Below are positions 1-5,973 of a DNA stretch of 6,447 bases, piece by piece. Position 1 is the stretch's first letter. Each line of letters opens with the position of its first letter. Under the pieces are notes generated by a model. It made no database searches. It saw only the letters and a program-made list of their open reading frames with translations, and was not told where the DNA came from. The position numbers and the translations under genes are program-made. The DNA comes from Planctomycetota bacterium (GTDB taxonomy: Bacteria > Planctomycetota > Planctomycetia > Pirellulales > Pirellulaceae), in NCBI GenBank assembly GCA_019347795.1, contig JAHWKS010000348.1, positions 1-6,447 on the forward strand. The letters are read 5' to 3'.

Positions 1-651
1 GTCGGGAATGGCGACGACCTCGCAACCCCAATCGGCGGCGTGGCGCCGGTTTGTAGAGTTAACCGAAAGCACCAGTTCCGCCCCGGCCCGCGCCGCCGGC
101 TCGATCTCGCGCGGATGGAGACTGTCAATCGAGACGCGATGGCCCGCATCCCGCAAGGCGCGGACGCAGTCCGTGACGCCGCCCCATGGCGCGCCCGGAT
201 CGCAGCCGACGTCGATCACGTCGGCGCCGTCGGCGGCAAGCCGCTTCGCCGTTCGAAGAATCTCGTCGAGCGAAAGCCGCGGCGCGTGGTTGATCTCGGC
301 GATGATCTCGATGTCCTGCGCCCCGTAGTTTTCGGGCCGGGCGGCCGATTGTCCGAAGAACTCGGGCAGTTGCCGCAAATCGCGCGGTCCCCACACCAGC
401 GGCAGCTCCGTGACCGTCTGCAACTCCGCCGCATCGCCGCGGCAATAGCCGGGGAGCATGATCTGCGTGGCCTCCGGCGGCGGCGCCAGTCGCCGGGCGA
501 TCCACGAAGGGGTCATCAGCGCCGCCACCGTAATCGGCAGCACTTGCACCGAGTACTGAAAGCCGATCTGCGGCGCCAGTCGCTCCAGTTGGTCGTGAAG
601 CGCGGGCGCCGCCAACGAGCCGGTGACGAAATGAATATGCTCGGCGGTCAT
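1..651 (-). CDS. Dihydropteroate synthase-like protein (DUF6513 + DHPS-like), C-terminus cut by window edge
   Basis: The frame runs from an ATG at 651-649 to the left edge, giving 217 residues with no stop. An in-frame TAA lies four codons upstream, so the start is confined to this ATG or a TTG one codon earlier; no clear Shine-Dalgarno is visible. Residues 1 to about 115 resemble the N-terminal region (DUF6513 type) that precedes the TIM-barrel in the archaeal/planctomycete 'dihydropteroate synthase-related' family. From about 116 the DHPS-like barrel begins: EIIAEINHAPRLS, then GADVIDVGCDPG at 142-153 (pterin/pABA-site region of DHPS) and VSIDSLHPREI at 173-183. Family members are known from methanogens, methylotrophs and planctomycetes and are linked to tetrahydromethanopterin biosynthesis; they are roughly twice this length, so about half is missing here. 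The function in this organism is inference; it is not a folate-pathway FolP of ordinary length and layout. Confidence 0.82.
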   Translation of the reverse strand, partial: MTAEHIHFVTGSLAAPALHDQLERLAPQIGFQYSVQVLPITVAALMTPSWIARRLAPPPEATQIMLPGYCRGDAAELQTVTELPLVWGPRDLRQLPEFFGQSAARPENYGAQDIEIIAEINHAPRLSLDEILRTAKRLAADGADVIDVGCDPGAPWGGVTDCVRALRDAGHRVSIDSLHPREIEPAARAGAELVLSVNSTNRRHAADWGCEVVAIPD

Positions 652-683
652 CAATTGCCATTATCGCTGCATACCGGCGGCGC

Positions 684-717
684 ACAAAGAAAGCCGCACA
701 CTGCATTGTATGCGGCT
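684..717 (-). terminator. Possible intrinsic terminator after the antitoxin-like gene
   Basis: On the minus strand, AGCCGCA (717-711) and TGCGGCT (698-692) form a 7-bp perfect stem around a 12-base loop, followed at once by a T-rich run (TTTCTTTG). The stem begins 24 bases past the antitoxin-like stop codon and lies before the start of the dihydropteroate synthase-like gene. It would separate transcription of the two genes. The T tract is interrupted and no folding energy was calculated, so this is a candidate only. Confidence 0.4.
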
Positions 718-741
718 GCCGACTCCGGCTGCGAAAGGCGT

Positions 742-945
742 TTAACGTCGCGCCGCGGCGTGGCTCTCCAGCCAGGCGGAGTCGCCGCGACGCAGGGCCT
801 CCAGACGGTGCTCGACCTCTTCGCGTTCCGCTTCGTCGTCGCATTCCGCCTGCAGGCTTTCCAGCAAGCGGTCCGCCAGCCGCGCCCGCTCTTCGGGAGA
901 GAGCGACAACGCGGCCTCGACAACCGGATCAGATTTAGCGCGCAT
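742..945 (-). CDS. Addiction module antitoxin-like small protein (Unstab_antitox type), no adjacent toxin
   Basis: A 67-residue protein with start ATG 945-943 and stop TAA 744-742. The start was chosen because an AAGGA Shine-Dalgarno (958-954) sits 8 bases upstream and because family members begin just before the conserved helix. The N-terminal half, with ALSLSPEERARLADRLLESL at about residues 12-31, is the hallmark of short antitoxins annotated as 'addiction module component' (Unstab_antitox family), normally paired with a RelE/ParE-type toxin encoded immediately downstream. The rest is charged and probably helical (EREEVEHRLEALRRGDSAW), ending in an alanine-rich tail. No toxin ORF follows: the 90-base gap leads to a likely terminator and then the dihydropteroate synthase-like gene. 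Upstream, a 159-base gap separates it from the CbiA-like gene. It may be a solitary remnant, an antitoxin acting on a distant toxin, or a chromosomal regulator; the sequence does not decide. An ATG at 996 with GGGAG upstream would add 17 residues but fits the family less well. Confidence 0.7.
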   Translation of the reverse strand: MRAKSDPVVEAALSLSPEERARLADRLLESLQAECDDEAEREEVEHRLEALRRGDSAWLESHAAARR

Positions 946-1104
946 AATCGCGTTCCTTCGCCCCCGCGGAAAAACCCCACTACCTTCTCTTAACATTTTT
1001 TTCTCCCAGAAGCCACCCCCTGCGCACGAACCCACGAACCCGACAGACCAGGGAGCAAAAGAAATGCCGACCCCACGGGCGACGTTCCCTGTGCGGCAAA
1101 GGTT

Positions 1105-2490
1105 TCAGCGAGCGGCCGCGGCCAGCGGGGTGGGATGAAGGAATCGGCGGAGGAACGCCGGATGGGCCGCGAAGTGAAGGTGGAGCCGGCTGCCGATCAC
1201 GCCGCGCCGGCTCACGAGGCTGGTCCTCAAGGCTTCCTCGCGGGCCAGGCTCGTCAGCGAACTGACGGGCGTCAACCGCCAATTCGTGTTGAGATAGCCG
1301 CGCAGCCGGGCGCCGCGTTTCGCCAGCCAGCAGTTCGAATCGAGCGTCACCTCGACCGGCTGCGGCGGCTGCGGATGCGGCGTGCGGACCGCCACTGCGG
1401 GCAACGCCCCGACCATCGGCAATCGGCGGCCGCCGGGCAGGACCAACTGTTGGCACAGATACGCCAGCCCGCCCCCTTCGGCATACACGCGACCGCCCGC
1501 CTCCACGTGCGACCGCAGCGCCTGCTTCATGCAGTGGTTTTCCGCCAGCGGATCGGCGAAGCGCTCGGGATGGCCGCAGCCGAGGTAGACAATGTCCACG
1601 TCGGGCGGCAGGGATTCGTCCCGCAGCGGCGAGAAGTCGCAGAGTGTGGCGCCGCGGGCTTCGAGCAAGTCGAGCGTGTCTGGAAAATAGCAGTTGAAGG
1701 CGTCGTCATAAGCGACGGCGATCTTCACCGACGCTTCGGGGGACATGCCCGCGCCGTACTCCGCTTGCGAGCACGAGAAGCCCAGCGGCGCCCGCTCCGC
1801 CGGGGCAGAGCGCGGCGGCCTTTGAGCCAATCGCAGCAGGAGCGGCAGATCGAGGTTGTCGGCCAGGCGATCCGCCATCGCCCGCAGCGCGCACTGCGGC
1901 GGCGATGAGCCGTCGGCGGATTCGACGAGCGATCGCAGTTGGCGCGCCTCCTCCAATCCACCCAGCACCGGCGTATCCCACAGCGACTCCAGCAACGTCC
2001 GCCAGCGGCACATCTCGCGAAGACTCGCCGCGCGGTCCAGCAGCACGCCGCTCAGGCCCGGCGGACGCGGGGGCATCGCGCATCCGTCGATGCGGGATAC
2101 GTCGAGCACGGCGATCAATGGCAGGTCGAGCCACCGGCAGAGCGTCTCCAAGCGAGGGCCGGATCGCTCCTCGACTTCCCGCACGCGGTACAGCGCATCC
2201 AGCATTCCCCGGGGGCTTAATCCGCCTTCGACCAAGGCGAGGTCGGCGGAGCGGGCGCCGTAGACGAATAGCTCCTCGCACACCTGACGCGACATCAGCC
2301 AGCTATCCAGATGCCGCGGGGCCTGGCCCGACGCGTCCGAGGCGCCGCTGGCGGCGAAGCAGGCCCGCGCGAGGAACGGCTGAACGTGCATTCCCGCCTG
2401 CTCCAGCGCGCCGGCCAGGGCGCCCGCGATGCAGCGACGATCCGCCTCCGGCTGGATCGTAGCGACAGCAATACGAGACGGGGAAGGCAT
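1105..2490 (-). CDS. CobB/CbiA-like glutamine amidotransferase homologue, degenerate active sites
   Basis: A 461-residue protein, close to the usual length of cobyrinate a,c-diamide synthase (CbiA/CobB), which amidates the corrin ring using ATP and glutamine. Both family domains are recognisable. The N-terminal synthetase-like domain has a first strand IAVAT, then VQPF at 36-39, LDSWLMSRQVCEELF at 61-75 and ADLALVEGG at 82-90. The C-terminal class I glutaminase-like domain, from about residue 256, has IAVAYDDAFNCYFPDTLDLL, FSPLRDE at 286-292, VYLGCGHPE at 301-309, YAEGGGLAYL at 336-345 and the closing HLHF at 437-440. The key residues are changed: the P-loop (normally GxGKT) reads TIQPEADRR, the EGxMGLxDG loop reads EGGLSPRG, and the nucleophile cysteine of AECGG is Gly339 (codon at 1476-1474). 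Canonical ATP-dependent amidation is therefore unlikely; a binding, regulatory or different role is inferred. The ATG at 2490 was preferred over a TTG at 2532 because the family's first strand starts right after it; no strong Shine-Dalgarno is seen. It is divergent from rnc. Confidence 0.8.
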   Translation of the reverse strand: MPSPSRIAVATIQPEADRRCIAGALAGALEQAGMHVQPFLARACFAASGASDASGQAPRHLDSWLMSRQVCEELFVYGARSADLALVEGGLSPRGMLDALYRVREVEERSGPRLETLCRWLDLPLIAVLDVSRIDGCAMPPRPPGLSGVLLDRAASLREMCRWRTLLESLWDTPVLGGLEEARQLRSLVESADGSSPPQCALRAMADRLADNLDLPLLLRLAQRPPRSAPAERAPLGFSCSQAEYGAGMSPEASVKIAVAYDDAFNCYFPDTLDLLEARGATLCDFSPLRDESLPPDVDIVYLGCGHPERFADPLAENHCMKQALRSHVEAGGRVYAEGGGLAYLCQQLVLPGGRRLPMVGALPAVAVRTPHPQPPQPVEVTLDSNCWLAKRGARLRGYLNTNWRLTPVSSLTSLAREEALRTSLVSRRGVIGSRLHLHFAAHPAFLRRFLHPTPLAAAAR

Positions 2491-2754
2491 AAAACGCAAT
2501 CGACGGATGTGCGGAACAATGTGCCGGAACAACTCCAGCTACGATGAGCTCCGCGCCGCGAGTCGCAATGCATTCTTAGGCTGCCGCGGAGCAGGGTCAA
2601 GTGGCGAGGAGGTGAACAAACGCGGGAATTTCCTGAGAAAAACGAACGCCCTCGTGCGGCGGCCCACGCCCGGACGACCGTATCGGCTTCAAGAGAACGG
2701 CCGGATGTGTAGAATAGGTGTTGGCAAACCGCCCTGCGCCGATTGCTCTACGCG
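2491..2754. promoter_or_regulatory. Divergent intergenic region between the CbiA-like gene and rnc
   Basis: These 264 bases separate two genes transcribed away from each other, so promoters for both should lie here. No long ORF with family resemblance, tRNA or convincing long hairpin was seen. A perfect anti-Shine-Dalgarno complement, AGGAGGTGA, sits at 2607-2615 on the plus strand but has no start codon at the normal distance. For rnc, the closest thing to a sigma70 -10 box is TAGAAT at 2710-2715. No long run of stem-forming sequence of the sort expected for an RNase III self-cleavage site was found by eye. Confidence 0.5.
2710..2715 (+). promoter_or_regulatory. Candidate -10 element for the rnc operon
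   Basis: TAGAAT matches five of six positions of the TATAAT consensus and lies 40 bases before the rnc ATG, in an AT-enriched pocket of an otherwise GC-rich spacer. The hexamer 17 bases upstream (CTTCAA, 2687-2692) matches the -35 consensus poorly. If used, transcription would begin around 2722 and leave a short leader. This is a weak pattern match only. Confidence 0.22.
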
Positions 2755-3657
2755 ATGAATTTGATTCAGGAAACTGACACTCTGGACCCCCTCTCGGCGA
2801 GCCTCGCTCGCTGCGAGCGGCGCATCGGTTATGTGTTCCATTCGAAGGACCAATTGCGCGAAGCACTGACGCACGCCTCGGGGGCGGTCCATCGTTTGGC
2901 GTCCAACGAGCGGATGGAGTTCCTCGGCGACGCCATCTTAGGCAAGGTGGTCTGCAAGCATCTCTTTCTGAAGTATCCGCAGTACTTGGAAGGGGACCTG
3001 ACCAAGATCAAGTCGATCGTCGTCAGCCGGCAGACGTGCGCCAAAATCAGCCAGCGGTTGCGGCTGCAGGAGTTCCTGATTGTGGGAAAGGGGATGGCCT
3101 CCTGTCCGACCACGCCGCCGTCGCTGCTGGCGGACGTTTTCGAGTCGCTGATCGCCGCTATCGAGCTGGACGGCGGACCCGAGGAAGCGGAGCGTTTCAT
3201 TCACCGCCACGTGATTCCGGAGATCGAACTGGCGGTGGCGGGGGAAATTGAGGGGAACTACAAATCGCTCTTGCAGCAGTACGCGCAGCGGGTGATGTCT
3301 GCGACCCCGGCGTATCAACTCCTGCAGGAGAAAGGGCCCGACCACAGCAAGACGTTCAAGGTGGCCGCGGAGATCGGCGGCGAGCTCTATCCGCCCGCCT
3401 GGGGAAGGAATAAGAAAGAGGCGGAGCAGCGGGCCGCTCGCAACGCCCTCTCCGAGCTGCGGGCGATCGACGGCTTTCCCGCGGAGGACGGCTCGCCCAT
3501 CGATGCTGTGAACGACGCATCCGCAGTGATCCAGCGCGAAGGCGCAACCGACCGTCGCGAAAGCCTCGACGACACGGCCGAAGGGCCGCTAGACGCGTAC
3601 ATCGTCGAAGAGCAACGCGGCGACGGCAATGCGTCGCGGGAAATGGCCGATCGTTAG
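2755..3657 (+). CDS. rnc: Ribonuclease III
   Basis: A 300-residue protein that cleaves double-stranded RNA in rRNA processing and mRNA/antisense turnover. The RNase III domain spans about residues 14-158. It contains the signature NERMEFLGDA at 51-60, with Glu52, Glu55 and Asp59, EGD at 79-81 and LLADVFESLIAAIELDGG at 124-141, with Asp127 and Glu130. These match the metal-binding acidic residues of E. coli RNase III (E38, E41, D45, D114, E117), so the enzyme should be active. A double-stranded RNA-binding domain follows at about 168-235 (GNYKSLLQQYAQ, TFKVAAEIGGE, GRNKKEAEQRAARNAL). The last 65 or so residues form an acidic, probably disordered tail absent from the E. coli enzyme (226 residues). 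The ATG at 2755 was chosen; a TTG at 2743 would add four residues. Neither has a good Shine-Dalgarno. It is the first gene of a three-gene unit: its stop codon overlaps the ribosome binding site of the next gene. Confidence 0.95.
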   Translation: MNLIQETDTLDPLSASLARCERRIGYVFHSKDQLREALTHASGAVHRLASNERMEFLGDAILGKVVCKHLFLKYPQYLEGDLTKIKSIVVSRQTCAKISQRLRLQEFLIVGKGMASCPTTPPSLLADVFESLIAAIELDGGPEEAERFIHRHVIPEIELAVAGEIEGNYKSLLQQYAQRVMSATPAYQLLQEKGPDHSKTFKVAAEIGGELYPPAWGRNKKEAEQRAARNALSELRAIDGFPAEDGSPIDAVNDASAVIQREGATDRRESLDDTAEGPLDAYIVEEQRGDGNASREMADR

Positions 3658-3661
3658 GAGG
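3656..3661 (+). promoter_or_regulatory. Strong Shine-Dalgarno overlapping the rnc stop codon
   Basis: AGGAGG lies 7 bases before the ATG at 3669 and shares its first two bases with the TAG stop (3655-3657) of rnc. It fixes the start of the thiouridylase gene. Because ribosomes finishing rnc sit on this site, translation of the two genes is probably coupled. It is the best ribosome binding site in the window; rnc and the flavoprotein gene have none as good. Confidence 0.75.
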
Positions 3662-3668
3662 GCGTCCC

Positions 3669-4664
3669 ATGGCAATTCGCGGCGTCGTGCTGCTTTCCGG
3701 CGGATTGGATAGCCAGCTTGCGGTTCGCATTCTGCAAGAGCAGGGAATCGAGGTTGAGGCCCTGAACTTCAAGACCGTCTTCACCTGCTGTCAGGACCAG
3801 GCGGGGCAGACGGCGCGGGACCTGGGGGTGCGTTTGACGGTGGTCGGGCAGGAGGACGACTACTTCGACCTCGTGAGAAAGCCGCAGTTCGGCCGCGGCA
3901 AAGGCGCCAATCCCTGCGTCGATTGCCGCATCTATATGTTCCGCAAGGCAGAGGAGTTCATGCGGCAGATTGGGGCGCACTTCATCGCCAGCGGCGAGGT
4001 GGTGGGGCAGCGGCCCATGAGCCAGAAGCGGAGCGATCTGGATGTGATCTCCCATCACGCCGATTTGGACGGCCTGCTCTTGCGTCCTCTCTCTGCAAAG
4101 TTGCTGCCCCCCACGATCCCCGAAAAGAACGGCTGGGTCGATCGCGAGCGACTTTATGACATCGCCGGCCGCGGTCGCAAAAAACTGCTGGCGCTGGCAA
4201 GGCAGTTCGGATTGCGGCATGTCCCCTCCCCCTCTACCGGCTGCGCGTTGACGGAGGTGCAGTTTTCGCGCAAGGTGTTCGACGTGTTGAAACACTCGCC
4301 GGCGGCGACGCGTTGGGACTATGAGCTGCTGAAGCTGGGCCGGCATTTTCGCCACGATCGGCAGACGAAGGTGGTGGTCGGACGGCGCGAGGAGGAGAAC
4401 GCGCACCTGGAGTACATGCACCATCGTCCCGACGCCGGCGAATCGGCCTTGCTCACTCCGGCGAATTTCCCCGGTCCGACGGCTCTGTTGCTCGGACCGC
4501 CGCACGAGGAAGCGATCGAGTTCGCCGCGGCGCTGGTGGCGCGGTATGGCAAGTCGGAAGGACGCGACGACCTTCGCATTCGCCTGGAGCGGCGGGGATG
4601 CACGGAGCTAATTGCTGCGGCGCCCACGCCGGCCGCGCTCGCGGCGGAGACTCTCTCGACCTGA
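3669..4664 (+). CDS. MnmA/ThiI-like tRNA thiouridylase with C-terminal NFACT-R-like domain
   Basis: A 331-residue PP-loop ATP pyrophosphatase related to MnmA and ThiI, which activate a tRNA uridine with ATP and insert sulfur. The PP-loop SGGLDS is at residues 10-15. The catalytic cysteines appear present: NPCVDCRIY at 81-89, where Cys86 aligns with the MnmA nucleophile-side cysteine, and PSTGCALTE at 188-196, where Cys192 aligns with the second. Cys83 stands where MnmA has an aspartate (NPDVLC). Instead of MnmA's tRNA-binding and beta-barrel domains, residues about 205-290 (LLKLGRHFRH, KVVVGRREEENAHLEYM, FPGPTALLLG) resemble the NFACT-R RNA-binding domain known to occur fused to such thiouridylases. 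At 331 residues it is shorter than MnmA (about 360-370). The target nucleoside (s2U34, s4U8 or other) cannot be read from the sequence. The start is fixed by AGGAGG 7 bases upstream. It follows rnc by 11 bases and precedes the flavoprotein by 5. A specific gene symbol is withheld because orthology to mnmA is doubtful. Confidence 0.87.
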   Translation: MAIRGVVLLSGGLDSQLAVRILQEQGIEVEALNFKTVFTCCQDQAGQTARDLGVRLTVVGQEDDYFDLVRKPQFGRGKGANPCVDCRIYMFRKAEEFMRQIGAHFIASGEVVGQRPMSQKRSDLDVISHHADLDGLLLRPLSAKLLPPTIPEKNGWVDRERLYDIAGRGRKKLLALARQFGLRHVPSPSTGCALTEVQFSRKVFDVLKHSPAATRWDYELLKLGRHFRHDRQTKVVVGRREEENAHLEYMHHRPDAGESALLTPANFPGPTALLLGPPHEEAIEFAAALVARYGKSEGRDDLRIRLERRGCTELIAAAPTPAALAAETLST

Positions 4665-4669
4665 CGACG

Positions 4670-5926
4670 ATGAGCAGACCTTGGGATGTGATCGTCGTCG
4701 GCGCCGGGGCTGCGGGGCTGCTGGCGGCGATTCGAGCCGCCGAGCTGGGGCGCCGCACGCTGCTCATCGAGAAGAACCGCAAGCCGGGCGTGAAGATCCT
4801 GATGTCCGGCGGCACGCGCTGCAATCTGACGCACGCGACCGACAAGTGGGGCATCCTCGAAGCCTTCGGCGAGCAAGGACGGTTCCTCCACTCCGCACTC
4901 GCGGCGCTGGGACCGGCGGACCTGGTGGAGCTGTTCGAGGCGGAAGGGGTCGCCACGAAGGTGGAGTCAACCGGCAAGGTCTTTCCCGTCAGCGACAAGG
5001 CGACCGACGTGCTGCACGCTCTGCGGCAGCGGCTGGCGCGGAGCGGCGCCGAATTCGCCCTGGGAGAGCCCGTCGTCGACGTGACCGGCGTCGAAGGGGA
5101 GTTCGTCGTCCATACGCCGGTGCGACAATTTCCTGCATCCCGCGTCCTGATCACCTCCGGCGGGCAGTCGTACCCCGGCTGCGGCACGACCGGCGACGGC
5201 TACGCGTGGGCGAAGCGTTTCGGCCACACGATTATTCCGCCCCGGCCGGCGCTGGCGCCGCTGACCAGCAGCGCCGCCTGGGTGCACGAACTCCGCGGCG
5301 TAACGATTCCCGATGTACTGGTGCGACTTCACGAGCGCTCCGGCGATGGCGAGTCGCCGCCAAAGCCGCTCACGCAGCGGCGCGGCTCGTTCCTCTTCAC
5401 GCACTTCGGTTTATCGGGCCCGGCCCCGATGGATGTGAGCCGGGCGGTGACGGGACATCGCTGCCCGTCATCCTTGATCCTGACGTGCGACTTCCTGCCC
5501 GACGCTTCGCAGGACGAGTTGCTGGCGCGCGTGCAAAAAGAAGCGGCGACCGCAGGCAAGCGGCAGATTCTCGGCGCCGTCTCCACCTGGCTTCCCCGGC
5601 GCCTGGCCGAGTCGCTCTTCTGGCAGGCGGGAATCCCGCTCGATCGCCGCGGCGCCGAGCTATCGCGAGTCGAACGTCGGGCGCTGGTCGAGGCGGTGAA
5701 GGCGACGCCGATTCCCGTGGACGGCACGCTGGGATTCAAAAAGGCCGAAGTCACCGCCGGCGGCGTCACGCTCGATGAGATCGACTCGCGAACGATGCAG
5801 AGCAAGCTCGTCCCCGGACTCTTTTTCGCGGGCGAAGTGCTCGATCTGGACGGCCCCATCGGCGGCTACAACTTCCAGTCCGCCTTCAGCACCGGCTGGC
5901 TCGCCGGGGGCTCCAGCGGCGCATGA
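4670..5926 (+). CDS. YhiN/HI0933-family FAD-dependent oxidoreductase
   Basis: A 418-residue flavoprotein of the HI0933/YhiN family (also called the BaiN-like family, annotated as NAD(P)/FAD-dependent oxidoreductases, physiological substrate mostly unknown). The N-terminal dinucleotide-binding loop is VVGAGAAGL at 9-17. The family hallmark KPGVKILMSGGTRCNLTH spans 38-55, followed by GKVFPVSDKA at 102-111, TSGGQSYPGCGTTGDGY at 162-178 and the C-terminal FAD-binding block with VTAGGV at 361-366 and GEVLDLDGPIGGYNFQ at 388-403. The length matches the family (about 400) and no key motif is missing. The ATG at 4670 was chosen because the FAD-binding strand begins five residues later; an ATG at 4598 would place 24 unrelated residues in front and overlap the previous gene by 67 bases. 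There is no good Shine-Dalgarno, so translation probably depends on ribosomes ending at the TGA at 4662-4664. It is the last gene of the unit. Confidence 0.92.
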   Translation: MSRPWDVIVVGAGAAGLLAAIRAAELGRRTLLIEKNRKPGVKILMSGGTRCNLTHATDKWGILEAFGEQGRFLHSALAALGPADLVELFEAEGVATKVESTGKVFPVSDKATDVLHALRQRLARSGAEFALGEPVVDVTGVEGEFVVHTPVRQFPASRVLITSGGQSYPGCGTTGDGYAWAKRFGHTIIPPRPALAPLTSSAAWVHELRGVTIPDVLVRLHERSGDGESPPKPLTQRRGSFLFTHFGLSGPAPMDVSRAVTGHRCPSSLILTCDFLPDASQDELLARVQKEAATAGKRQILGAVSTWLPRRLAESLFWQAGIPLDRRGAELSRVERRALVEAVKATPIPVDGTLGFKKAEVTAGGVTLDEIDSRTMQSKLVPGLFFAGEVLDLDGPIGGYNFQSAFSTGWLAGGSSGA

Positions 5927-5973
5927 CATACGCGAACTATGTGCGGCGGCCTCGCGAGCAACTTCGCCGTCCA

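Noticed and set aside
40..993. Open frame of 317 codons on the plus strand.
   Set aside because: It lies opposite the dihydropteroate synthase-like and antitoxin-like genes, is extremely arginine-rich and shows no recognisable domain.
1070..1100. GC-rich inverted sequence after the CbiA-like stop codon followed by TTTCTTTT on the minus strand.
   Set aside because: Only three clean base pairs (CCC/GGG) form before mismatches, too weak for an intrinsic terminator call.
1135..1908. Open frame of 257 codons on the plus strand.
   Set aside because: It is antisense to the CbiA-like gene, which has recognisable domains along its whole length; no motif was seen in the antisense product.
2491..2532. 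N-terminal extension of the CbiA-like protein from a TTG at 2532.
   Set aside because: The added 14 residues do not belong to the family fold, whose first strand begins just after the ATG at 2490.
3654..4505. Long open frame of 283 codons on the minus strand.
   Set aside because: It is antisense to the thiouridylase gene, has no family resemblance and a composition expected from reading GC-rich codons backwards; the plus-strand protein has clear catalytic motifs.
5927..5973. Possible bidirectional terminator between the converging flavoprotein and FGE-like genes (CGCGA at 5931-5935 with TCGCG at 5952-5956).
   Set aside because: The stem is only 5 bp with a 16-base loop and no T tract on either strand.
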